Origin: Roseivirga sp. UBA6061
GTDB taxonomy: Bacteria > Bacteroidota > Bacteroidia > Cytophagales > Cyclobacteriaceae
Direction: 5' to 3'
DNA length: 52,747 bases
Assembly (NCBI GenBank): GCA_002427745.1
Contig: DIYF01000145.1
Location: forward strand, 1 to 52,747
Positions 41,495 through 49,065 of this stretch are shown piece after piece (the stretch's first letter is position 1; each line of letters opens with the position of its first letter). The position numbers were made by a program, and so were the translations under genes. The notes beneath the pieces were generated by a model. The model was not told the DNA's origin. It made no database searches and saw only the letters and a list, made by a program, of their open reading frames with translations.

Positions 41495-42271
41495 ATGAAA
41501 AAGACCTTAGCGACCATTGCCTGTCTCGGCCTTATTTTAGCCGCCTGCTCCAGTCCTGCCAAAGATGAAAAAGAGCAGGTAACCACCGCCAAAAGCAAAC
41601 AACAGGAGATCATAGATCAGGCCATTGCCTTTCACGGCATGGACGGACTTGGTAATGCAGATTTTTCATTGACCTTTCGCGAACGTGACTACACCTACAG
41701 TAATGCCAATGGTATGTATGAGTATACGCGTACCCATACAGACAGTACCGGGGCCCTTGTTTACGATGTTATGAACAATGACGGACTGATCCGTTATATC
41801 AACAACAAGGAAGCTGAAATCACAGAGGAACGAAGAGCAGCCTTTACAAGATCTGTCAATTCGGTCATTTACTTTTTCAGATTACCCTTTGGGCTGAATG
41901 ATGCAGCTGTGAAAAAAGAATACCTGGGAGAGGTCGACATCAAAGGCAAAACCTATCATGAGATTAAGGTGACTTTTGCACAAGAGGGAGGTGGAGAAGA
42001 CTTTGACGATGTGTTCCTTTACTGGTTCGACAAGGAAGATTACAGCATGGATTACTTTGCCTACCTGTACCATACCGATGGAGGTGGTATGCGTTTCAGA
42101 GAAGCGATCAACCCGAGACGCGTCAATGGTGTTCTGGTTCAGGACTATGTAAACCTCAGACCTGAAAATGAGGACATTGATATCATGACCATTGATGAGC
42201 TCTATGAAGCGGGGGAATTAAAAGTACTTTCTGAGATCATAAATGAGAAAGTGCAAATCAAAATGAAGTAA
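41495..42271 (+). CDS. Lipoprotein, DUF6503-like
   Basis: From the ATG at 41495 the precursor is 258 residues, with signal and lipobox LAAC (MKKTLATIACLGLILAACSS). A TTG start 15 bp upstream would place five residues before the basic signal start and is less likely. The mature part shows IIDQAIAFHGMDGLGNADFSLTFRERDYTYSN...YEYTRTHTDSTG and a second half GEVDIKGKTYHEIKVTF, DVFLYWFDKEDYSMDYFAYLYHT, matching DUF6503 lipoproteins. These fold like the outer-membrane lipoprotein-sorting proteins (LolA/LolB-like), but function is unproven. It stands alone. Confidence 0.8.
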   Translation: MKKTLATIACLGLILAACSSPAKDEKEQVTTAKSKQQEIIDQAIAFHGMDGLGNADFSLTFRERDYTYSNANGMYEYTRTHTDSTGALVYDVMNNDGLIRYINNKEAEITEERRAAFTRSVNSVIYFFRLPFGLNDAAVKKEYLGEVDIKGKTYHEIKVTFAQEGGGEDFDDVFLYWFDKEDYSMDYFAYLYHTDGGGMRFREAINPRRVNGVLVQDYVNLRPENEDIDIMTIDELYEAGELKVLSEIINEKVQIKMK

Positions 42272-42323
42272 CTGTATTCCTTTTAAATCTCAGGCCCTAT
42301 TTTAGTCCCGAAATTCAAGGGAC

Positions 42324-43328
42324 TTGACCGAGCAAATCACTTTTACCACTACCCTGCTTTCTGTTTATAGCATAGTTATCACGGCTATTCTTATTTTCAG
42401 AAACGGACTTGCTAAAAACCGGGCAGTTCCTTTAGGGCTATTCATTTTTGCGCTCATCAGTTACCTCGTGATGGACGTGGAGTTTCATCCCTACCTTTTC
42501 GAATTCCTGGTTTCAGGAGCCTTTCTTTTGCCTTTTTCTTTCTGGAAGCTCTCGAAAATGATCTTTTCAGATGACGATCAGCCATTGGGCAGGCTCGGGA
42601 TTGAAGCGGTCATCGTATTGATTTACTATCATGGTATGATCCAGCTGGGCTACAATGAGGTCTTACTGCCTTATGTCATGCTGGTAGTGAAAATTACAAG
42701 TATCAGCTTTCTGGCTCTGAGTGTAGTGGAAAGCCAGCGGGGAAAAAAGGATGACCTGGTTAAAAGCAGGCTCAAGCTGCGAAAGACCTTTGTTTATTTT
42801 ATTGCCATCACAGGCCTCATTACCATTCTTACAGAAACCTCTCTGGCGACTACAGAAATGCTCACGCTCAAGATGCTGCAGCGCATCGCTATACTGCTTT
42901 TCAGCTCCTATTTTTTGGTTGTTAACTCTACATGGAAAGAGGGCTTTCTCGGTAAGAAAGCCAACCCTGTGAAAGTTTTACATCAGGAATTGATCAATGC
43001 TATTCAGGAGCTTATGCTGGATCAGAAATTCTACAAGCAGGAAGGGTTGACGATTGGTCAGTTAGCCGAAAAACTCAACGAACAGGAATACAAGTTGAGA
43101 TCGGTGATCAATCAGGAAATGGGTTATCGGAACTTCCCGGCTTTTATTAACTCTTTCAGAATTGAAGAGGCCAGGGAACTGTTGCTTATCAAGGGCAAAG
43201 AGAAGCCGACCATACAGGAGATTGCTTTTGAAACGGGGTTCAATTCTATTGGTCCTTTCAACCGGGCTTTTAAAGCAGAAACCAACCTCACTCCCAAAGC
43301 ATTTCGGGATCAAAATGCCCCCCAATAA
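42324..43328 (+). CDS. AraC-family regulator with membrane N-terminus
   Basis: The 334 residues (TTG start with AAGG a few bases upstream) have about seven hydrophobic segments in residues 8-210 and a C-terminal AraC-type double helix-turn-helix (about 235-334: LTIGQLAEKLNEQEYKLRSVINQEMGYRNFPAFINSFRIEEARELL...TIQEIAFETGFNSIGPFNRAFKAETNLTPKAFR). It is therefore a membrane-tethered transcription factor, common in Bacteroidota. No ligand or target can be read. The gene lies 52 bp after a lipoprotein gene and 90 bp before the sterol desaturase gene, either of which could be a target. Confidence 0.9.
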   Translation: MTEQITFTTTLLSVYSIVITAILIFRNGLAKNRAVPLGLFIFALISYLVMDVEFHPYLFEFLVSGAFLLPFSFWKLSKMIFSDDDQPLGRLGIEAVIVLIYYHGMIQLGYNEVLLPYVMLVVKITSISFLALSVVESQRGKKDDLVKSRLKLRKTFVYFIAITGLITILTETSLATTEMLTLKMLQRIAILLFSSYFLVVNSTWKEGFLGKKANPVKVLHQELINAIQELMLDQKFYKQEGLTIGQLAEKLNEQEYKLRSVINQEMGYRNFPAFINSFRIEEARELLLIKGKEKPTIQEIAFETGFNSIGPFNRAFKAETNLTPKAFRDQNAPQ

Positions 43329-43418
43329 TAGCCGTTTTTAAAATCGGCCATCATTTTCAGGAATCAGATCGTCCGTTACGGCCGGTTTGCGCGTCTTTTG
43401 GGGAAACGATGAAAAACT

Positions 43419-44231
43419 ATGGAATGGACCTGGACTGACCTATGGGGGCACTACAAATACGTATTCACTCTGGATCTTGTAAGGTATGGAATTGCCGCTT
43501 CACTCTCTTATATACTGATCTGGCAAGTATTTGGCAGGCTTTTACAGCACCGTTATATTCAAAAGAAACGTCCGGGCCTGAAACAGCACTGGCATGAAGT
43601 AAGGTACTCAATCAGCAGCATTGCCATCTATGCTATTGTAGGGGTAGGCATTTTACTGGGAGTGCGTTCAGGGACAATGCAGGTATACTCAGATTTTTCT
43701 GAGTACGGCTGGGGCTACCTGGTGCTTAGCCTCACTTTGCTCATCCTCTGGCATGACGTCTACTTTTACTGGACTCATAAGTGGATGCATCACCCGAAGC
43801 TCTATCGCCATATTCACAAAGTACATCATCAAAGCATCAGTCCTTCTCCCTGGACGGCTTACTCGTTTCACCCTTTCGAAGCCATTATTCAGGCGGCATT
43901 CGTACCTCTGTTCTTATTTGTAATCCCGATCCACAGTCTGGCCCTGTTTATTTTTATGATTTATCAGATCGTTCGGAATGTCATTGGTCACCTGGGCTAT
44001 GAGCTTTTCCACAATGCCTTTATCACCAGCAAATGGCTCAACTGGATCACAACCACTACCCACCATGATCAGCATCACCATTACTTCAACCATAACTATG
44101 GTCTCTATTTTACCTGGTGGGACAAATGGATGAAAACAGAACACCCGCGTTACAAGGAGGAATTTATGGAAGTGAAGGCCCGGAAAAGGAGTCCGCAACC
44201 CAAAACCAGTACAAGCACCCAGGCTAAATAA
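43419..44231 (+). CDS. Sterol desaturase/fatty acid hydroxylase-family membrane enzyme
   Basis: The 270-residue integral membrane protein carries the His clusters that bind the di-iron site: HDVYFYWTHKWMHH (His112, 120, 124, 125), HIHKVHHQS (131, 133, 136, 137) and THHDQHHHYFNHNYG (215-225). Helices lie near 24-40, 65-85, 97-112 and 165-190. Family members desaturate or hydroxylate lipids (sterols, carotenoids, fatty acids, alkylglycerols) with O2; this one's substrate is unknown. A PagL-like lipid A deacylase gene follows 11 bp downstream, which hints at membrane lipid or lipid A modification (inference). Confidence 0.92.
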   Translation: MEWTWTDLWGHYKYVFTLDLVRYGIAASLSYILIWQVFGRLLQHRYIQKKRPGLKQHWHEVRYSISSIAIYAIVGVGILLGVRSGTMQVYSDFSEYGWGYLVLSLTLLILWHDVYFYWTHKWMHHPKLYRHIHKVHHQSISPSPWTAYSFHPFEAIIQAAFVPLFLFVIPIHSLALFIFMIYQIVRNVIGHLGYELFHNAFITSKWLNWITTTTHHDQHHHYFNHNYGLYFTWWDKWMKTEHPRYKEEFMEVKARKRSPQPKTSTSTQAK

Positions 44232-44242
44232 ACACACTCATT

Positions 44243-44845
44243 ATGCGTAAGAAGATTTTTTTCATGCTGCTACTGGCGGTATGTAGCCAGCAGACCTATG
44301 CCCAAAAATTCAGCTTTACAGGTCAGGACAGTACAATGCAACACACCCGAGGTAAAACTCATTTTCTGACTACTCTTGAGCACTATCAGAGTGAGGAGAA
44401 TGACAAGCCTATCAGTATTACCCAACTCAACACTGAAGTATCTCACTATGCATTCAACAGACTCTCAATCGGTGCAGGGCTATCGCTTTCCATCCCCAGG
44501 GGAAGCCGCTATATCATTTTTGAAGAGTTTGAGAGCAATACTGCAGGGCTGGGTATTACAGGATTTGGCCGGTATGAGCTCATTAATTTCCAGCATCACA
44601 ACTTCTACCTTGAGGCAGGCTACGGAATGCTTTTTACAGCGAATCCCTTTCCTTACGGTGGAACACACTGGAACTTCACCGTTCGCTATGGCATGGGCTA
44701 TAACGTGCGTCTCAATAGCGGTCAGTACTTGCTATTTGGCTGGAGATGGATGCATATCTCCAACGGTACGGGCTTTGTTCCTACCAATCCCGCCTATGAT
44801 GGTAACGGAATCTACTTGGGCTTTAAGTTTGTGAAAGGTTCCTAG
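44243..44845 (+). CDS. Acyloxyacyl hydrolase (PagL-like lipid A deacylase)
   Basis: The 200-residue precursor has a signal peptide (about 1-20, ending QTYAQ). The mature part looks like a small outer-membrane barrel whose end shows the PagL pattern: WRWMHISNGTGFVPTNPAYDGNGIYLGFKF, with catalytic-type His171 and Ser173 in HISN. PagL removes the 3-linked acyl chain of lipid A. It is probably co-transcribed with the sterol desaturase. It ends 6 bp before the convergent AraC gene. The His-x-Ser-Asn motif makes the family call good; the true substrate is inferred. Confidence 0.82.
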   Translation: MRKKIFFMLLLAVCSQQTYAQKFSFTGQDSTMQHTRGKTHFLTTLEHYQSEENDKPISITQLNTEVSHYAFNRLSIGAGLSLSIPRGSRYIIFEEFESNTAGLGITGFGRYELINFQHHNFYLEAGYGMLFTANPFPYGGTHWNFTVRYGMGYNVRLNSGQYLLFGWRWMHISNGTGFVPTNPAYDGNGIYLGFKFVKGS

Positions 44846-44851
44846 TCTCGG

Positions 44852-45805
44852 TCAGGCAATGCTTCTCAGAGAACCATTTAACATGGAACGATACACTGAG
44901 GGAGTGACACCGGTATAGCTGGCGAAGAGCCTGGTAAAGGAACTGACATCGCGAAAGCCCACTTCCTGACAAATCATTTGTACAGAATAGCTTCTGTTTT
45001 CAAGCAACCACTTGGCACGCTCAATGCGCAAATGGGTTACCAGCTTCTTAGGGGTAATTTTAAAAGTATTCTTGAAAGCTCTGTGAAAATGGTAGGGAGA
45101 CAGGCAGGCTACTCTTGACAATTCGGACAGATTCAGGTCTTCAGTGAAATGGGCCTGTATATAATCTCTGGCGATAGAAAGGCGCTTGTAAAGCTCCACC
45201 TTGGTAGATTTTTTCACAATGTCCTGCCCCTTAAATGAGTCAATTGATGATTTGTTATTCTGAACAATCATCTGTAAAACCTTATTGAAAATACAATAGT
45301 CATCCACTTCATCGCAGTCGAGCTTGAGCTTGGCCTGCACAATGCCGGTAATCATATGCCGTATCTCATCATCTACAAGCAGGGTATGTAAGGGAAATTC
45401 GAGCGCCTTTACGTCTGACTGATACAGGTCAAAACTATCGAGTAGTTGCTCTTCATTCCGCAAGGTGGAAGTAACAAAATCACTGACAAACTGCTCATTG
45501 AAGCAAAAAGCCAGCATGGTGGTTTCTGCACTGTCTTCCCCGCTTATATCATATTGGGTACCTCTGTTCATTACCAGAAACTGGTCACCGGTAACTTTCA
45601 GTAACTCACCATTTACCTTGTACCGCTGTACGCCTTTTAATCCAAACCTTACAGAAAAACGGGTTTCCTGATGTTCGGCTTCGAGATTTTCTGAGGAGAA
45701 AAGCGCAAATCCATTATTGATACCCTCCATGGTACCTTCATCGTTGCGCCAGTAGAGCTGCCCACCCATTTTATGGATAGTATGTTGACCTTCGTATGCT
45801 ATCAT
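44852..45805 (-). CDS. AraC-family transcriptional regulator, cytoplasmic
   Basis: The 317 residues have an N-terminal cupin-like sensing part (about 1-120, with KVTGDQFLVMNRGTQYDISGE and ETTMLAFCFNEQFVSDF) and a C-terminal AraC double helix-turn-helix (about 205-310: DYIQAHFTEDLNLSELSRVACLSPYHFHRAFKNTFKITPKKLVTHLRIERAKWLLENRSYSVQMICQEVGFRDVSSFTRLFASYTGVTPSVYR). No transmembrane segment is present. The upstream region contains the dyad at 45956-45975. The effector is unknown. Confidence 0.93.
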   Translation of the reverse strand: MIAYEGQHTIHKMGGQLYWRNDEGTMEGINNGFALFSSENLEAEHQETRFSVRFGLKGVQRYKVNGELLKVTGDQFLVMNRGTQYDISGEDSAETTMLAFCFNEQFVSDFVTSTLRNEEQLLDSFDLYQSDVKALEFPLHTLLVDDEIRHMITGIVQAKLKLDCDEVDDYCIFNKVLQMIVQNNKSSIDSFKGQDIVKKSTKVELYKRLSIARDYIQAHFTEDLNLSELSRVACLSPYHFHRAFKNTFKITPKKLVTHLRIERAKWLLENRSYSVQMICQEVGFRDVSSFTRLFASYTGVTPSVYRSMLNGSLRSIA

Positions 45806-46281
45806 AAATTTTGACCTTTCTTATTAATAATAACATGCCCGAAAGACGGTAACGCATGGAATTTATGCCAGCGGCAATTTCTGACACCAGGGGTGGCGGT
45901 TCCGAAAAAATGTACCTACAGCTTATCAGCCTCAGAAACCGCTAATCATTTTATGGTTACGATAATAATCGTAACTGTGCTAATTCCGTACGATTTCCGG
46001 AATCGGACAAAAGTTATGTAATCGGTTACGAAAAAAGTTGCCATTTTGTTCGAAGTGCCAATTCCTTTCAATGTTATAGGGGTATGAAGGTCGGTTTCAG
46101 GCCTACTCCGGCTTAAACAACCCGAGCAGGCCCTCAACGCGGATATTGACAAACGCACCTGATCAGTGAGCATAACCGGTGGTTCATTCCTTTACAAAAG
46201 GAAATCGGTTTGTCTTAGTAGTGTTTATCCCTTATGGTTGTGACCCGTTCCGGGGAATGTCCGAAATCAGGTCCATCTCTC
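45806..46281. other. 476-bp intergenic region upstream of the AraC gene
   Basis: No convincing gene is seen. It holds the GTTACGAT dyad (45956-45975), a half-copy GGTTACGA (46024-46031), a near-palindrome around 45990 (CGATTTCCGGAATCG) and the hairpin TTCCTTT-ACA-AAAGGAA (46187-46203). It is upstream of the minus-strand AraC gene and downstream of the minus-strand TraB-like gene, so it probably combines that gene's 3' end with the AraC promoter. Confidence 0.5.
45956..45975. promoter_or_regulatory. 20-bp inverted repeat upstream of the AraC-family gene
   Basis: GTTACGAT (45956-45963) and ATCGTAAC (45968-45975) form a perfect 8-4-8 dyad, 151 bp before the AraC start. A half-site GGTTACGA recurs at 46024-46031, about 68 bp away. 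This is a candidate binding site for the AraC regulator or another repressor. Confidence 0.4.
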
Positions 46282-47187
46282 TTAGTCAAAGTCCGGTTGT
46301 ACCAGCTCAATCTCAGGTGAGGCCTCCAGCAGTTCGTCCAGTATCCACTTATGAGATTGCCCATAGATCACCAGCACCCTCTGCTCCTCTTCTTCCTCCA
46401 TCAATTTTCTGATGTTGGTAAAAATCCGGGTATTTCTCTGAAACCAGTGCCCTGTCAGGTCAGCTCCGGCATAATTATCTCCTTGTCCGAGGTTTACCAA
46501 ACCTGTCACCCATAGTTTTTTAAACCTCTGCGCCACATCTTTCTGATTGAGAAAGGCGAAATACTCCTTTAGTGTAAGCTCTGAAAACATCTCATCCATA
46601 TAGGCATTGAGTTCTGCATTCTCATCATCAAATTCATGCCATATCTCCTCATATCCATTTTCCCTGGCGTAGGTATCCCAGTCATCCAGGCTGAGTACGC
46701 TCTCTGGTTGCCGGGGTCTGTTATCAATACAGGTTATGCCCGGAAATCCCATTTTTGAGGCTATCCGAAAACCTAACTGAAAGGTCTCGTGCTTACCCAG
46801 CTTCCATGTACCATTCAGGTATTCCTGATAAAGCGAGTCCACAGTTGGCTGAAGATCCGGTCTCCATTCAACCGCTATTTTGGTGGGCTTAAACTCTGTG
46901 ACAATCTGCGCGATGATGTCCTCCAGCCCCTCTTGACTGGTCTCACTCATTACATCAATATGGTTCTTGCTTACCACATCACTGCCATCGAGATTTCTGT
47001 TGAAATGGAACGTACCCAACACCATGGCTTTGTGTTTTTCTTTACCCTCAAGCCTGGGGAAATTTCCGATTGCCTCTGCGACTTTAGACAGTTGCTGAGG
47101 CCCTTCATTATCAGAAGATTTCGGAGCCTGACAATTCGTTATGACCAATAAGAACAGAGAGAGGGGTAAGAGCTTATTAATTTTCAT
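46282..47187 (-). CDS. Lipoprotein of the TraB-like/DUF5694 type
   Basis: The 301-residue precursor has a lipobox VITNC (Cys19). The mature part begins with the ALGTFHF-type signature (AMVLGTFHFNRN), then has IDVMSETSQEGLEDIIAQI, TKIAVEWRPDLQPTVDSLY, and near the end RVLVIYGQSHKWILDELL. These resemble TraB/ChaN/EreA-like domains, where conserved Gly-His and Glu residues form a probable metal or catalytic site; I place it with DUF5694 proteins by pattern. It stands alone, divergent from an AraC-type regulator. Substrate unknown. Confidence 0.78.
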   Translation of the reverse strand: MKINKLLPLSLFLLVITNCQAPKSSDNEGPQQLSKVAEAIGNFPRLEGKEKHKAMVLGTFHFNRNLDGSDVVSKNHIDVMSETSQEGLEDIIAQIVTEFKPTKIAVEWRPDLQPTVDSLYQEYLNGTWKLGKHETFQLGFRIASKMGFPGITCIDNRPRQPESVLSLDDWDTYARENGYEEIWHEFDDENAELNAYMDEMFSELTLKEYFAFLNQKDVAQRFKKLWVTGLVNLGQGDNYAGADLTGHWFQRNTRIFTNIRKLMEEEEEQRVLVIYGQSHKWILDELLEASPEIELVQPDFD

Positions 47188-47339
47188 TATAAAGTATTTA
47201 GCAACACGAACTTAGGGAACCCTGGTCTTCCACAGGCAAACCACATGTCCAAAAAGCGAATATTGGACACCTGAGATCACTCAGTAGTGCATAGGTAATA
47301 CTATGGATAAAAGCCATCCTATCTTTACCTTCGCATAAA

Positions 47340-48416
47340 ATGGATGAAACCAGCTTCTTTTTAGGCTTGCATACAGCCCTGGCAGCACAGGCACTTATTT
47401 CCTGTCTGTTATGTATTTTCCAAAAAGAGTTGAGGAATAAAATGCTGGGTATTCTTGTGGCTGTGCTTATGCACAACGCCTTTCGGGGTACAGTGATGCA
47501 GCCCATATCGGATGCCTTTCCGGCACTGGGTGAGCTTCTGGCCATTCCCACCAGTCAGTTTTACCTGCCTCTTTTATACGTCTACCTGATCTGCCATACA
47601 AACTCTCTCTCACTGCAAAGAGTATTAAGGCAGCTGGCAGCCCCTCTGGCCTTGCTCACCTTCAGTATTGCCGCCATCTTCTTCTGGTCTTATCTTACTG
47701 ACACTGCTCAAAACAGGCTTATTGTTGTTTTTGATGGTCTGCTGGAGCTTGTACAGATCTATTTTTTCATAAAGGGAGTTATGCTCCTGAAAAACAAGGC
47801 TGTCTGGGAAGGTTTCAGGAAAAGCTATGTAAACCGGCTCAAAGGACTGTTTTTCTTTCTTGGTCTTTATTTCAGTATAGTAGGGCTATGGAATTTCCTG
47901 AGGGTAATCGATGTAATGAGTTTCGTTCCTCAGCTGGATCAGGGGATTTCATCAACTCAGCGGACTCTGTTTTATCTTATTCTCGTGGCCCTGCCTCTCT
48001 ACTGCTACAGTTCTGTTTCCAGGTTGAAACAGCTGTTTCCTCCGGCCAAAATCAATATAGCTCCTGGTCATAAGGAAAAACTGTCAAAAGCGATCGATGA
48101 TCACTTCCTGAATGAAAAAATCCACTTAAGCAGCGAACTTACTACTGAATCACTATACAAAGTACTGGGGTTTGAAAAGTCTGAAGTGAGGCTCTTTATA
48201 GAAGAGGAATATCAGCTCAGTATTAATGATTTTATCAATAAACACCGGATAAATTCGTTTAAAGATGCGCTCTCCAGGCAGGAGCACAAGACCCATGATA
48301 TATACAGCGTTGCACGCCAGTGTGGATTTAAATCAAGGTCTAACTTCTATCGGATTTTCAAAGCTTTTGAGGGAGTAACCCCTACCCAATTTATCAAAGG
48401 GCAGTCTCTTTCGTAA
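47340..48416 (+). CDS. AraC-family regulator with membrane N-terminus
   Basis: The 358-residue protein has about seven hydrophobic segments in residues 8-230 and a C-terminal AraC-like double helix-turn-helix (about 245-355: SSELTTESLYKVLGFEKSEVRLFIEEEYQLSINDFINKHRINSFKDAL...THDIYSVARQCGFKSRSNFYRIFKAFEGVTPTQFIKG). The plan is that of the regulator at 42324-43328, though the sequences are diverged. It is divergent from the TraB-like lipoprotein gene. A terminator follows. Signal and targets unknown. Confidence 0.9.
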   Translation: MDETSFFLGLHTALAAQALISCLLCIFQKELRNKMLGILVAVLMHNAFRGTVMQPISDAFPALGELLAIPTSQFYLPLLYVYLICHTNSLSLQRVLRQLAAPLALLTFSIAAIFFWSYLTDTAQNRLIVVFDGLLELVQIYFFIKGVMLLKNKAVWEGFRKSYVNRLKGLFFFLGLYFSIVGLWNFLRVIDVMSFVPQLDQGISSTQRTLFYLILVALPLYCYSSVSRLKQLFPPAKINIAPGHKEKLSKAIDDHFLNEKIHLSSELTTESLYKVLGFEKSEVRLFIEEEYQLSINDFINKHRINSFKDALSRQEHKTHDIYSVARQCGFKSRSNFYRIFKAFEGVTPTQFIKGQSLS

Positions 48417-48447
48417 TGTGATTTAGTGAAATGACTGGAAAAAAATA

Positions 48448-48473
48448 AAGCCACCCCTCACCAGGGGTAGCTT
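48448..48473 (+). terminator. Hairpin terminator after the AraC-type gene
   Basis: AAGC and ACCCCT (48448-48458) pair with AGGGGT and GCTT (48463-48473) around a CACC loop, with one C-A mismatch in an 11-bp stem. Only a short T-rich stretch (TTACTTTCT) follows. It likely ends the transcript of the regulator at 47340-48416. Confidence 0.6.
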
Positions 48474-48549
48474 ACTTTCTATTCACCTAAACGCTCTGAC
48501 AACGACCACGTCTTGATCTTTATCCGCTCAGATTTCCTGAAGACAGCAT

Positions 48550-48648
48550 TTACGCCATGTTACCAAAGTACAATGTACCCAGCAGCAGTACCCACATGAT
48601 AACCTGAAGTACTCTGTCTATTTTTTTTCGTCTTTCGGAGACTCTCAT
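48550..48648 (-). CDS. Possible 32-residue single-helix membrane peptide
   Basis: A short frame starts MRVSERRKKIDRVL and continues VIMWVLLLGTLYFG before NMA and a stop: a basic N-terminus followed by one hydrophobic helix, the usual form of small membrane peptides. AAAGAG lies 6 bases before the ATG as a ribosome-binding-like stretch. Upstream, a run of eight A separates it from another ATG in a different frame; seven A would extend the peptide to about 39 residues starting MAKKEFE. That may reflect a natural length change, a sequencing error or chance. Treat as a candidate gene. Confidence 0.4.
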   Translation of the reverse strand: MRVSERRKKIDRVLQVIMWVLLLGTLYFGNMA

Positions 48649-48829
48649 TTCAAACTCTTTTTTTTGCCATGACAGGAGAAAGGAGCACACTCAATCGCAT
48701 GCCCCTGTCCTTACCATTCAATCAAAAAATCAAGTCCCGGACTACGTTTAGTCCCAAACTTAAATTCCATATACACAAGACAGAATGGTGACTTAGGTTC
48801 TGATACTGTCCTGACTCAATAATTTCGGT

Positions 48830-48966
48830 GCATTTTCTATCCAAAGGTCCGATCGACTGGCTCTGGGCCAGGTGGCCATCAACCACCTCCTGTCTCTGCT
48901 ACCTTCAGCTACTACTAAGGTGCCTCAATTATGGCAATGGGGACCTACCCGTTTCGGGTAGTTTTT
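48830..48966 (+). ncRNA. Candidate small RNA of unknown class
   Basis: A TAATTTCG stretch (48820-48827) resembles the Bacteroidota -7 box TAnnTTTG with one change. Downstream are two hairpins (AGGTGG/CCACCT at 48870-48888; ACCTT/AAGGT at 48901-48921) and the terminator at 48945-48966. The layout fits an independent transcript of about 135 bases with no reading frame of note. No -33 box is visible and I recognise no RNA family, so this is tentative. Confidence 0.25.
48945..48966 (+). terminator. Rho-independent terminator in the intergenic region
   Basis: CTACCCG (48945-48951) and CGGGTAG (48955-48961) form a perfect 7-bp stem with a TTT loop followed by five T. No annotated gene lies directly upstream on the + strand, since another terminator already follows the gene that ends at 48416, so it probably ends a small RNA. 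Confidence 0.7.
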
Positions 48967-49065
48967 GAAAAAACTGTATTTGAAGCGCAAAAAAGACACT
49001 ACATAAGTTTCTCAGACTTACTTTGTCTCAATTTTCACGATAGCGTTTAAAGGGGGCGAAATGTT

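Larger units (their letters stand above)
48417..49065. other. 649-bp intergenic region between convergent genes
   Basis: It holds, in order, a terminator (48448-48473), a possible 32-residue membrane peptide gene on the minus strand (48550-48648), a stretch without clear features (about 48670-48820), and a candidate small RNA ending at a terminator (48945-48966). No larger gene, tRNA or repeat is seen. Confidence 0.6.

Noticed and set aside
45946..46173. 75-residue frame on the minus strand upstream of the AraC gene
   Set aside because: It covers the dyad region, has no domain or ribosome-binding site, and ends in low-complexity Ile/Val/Thr residues.
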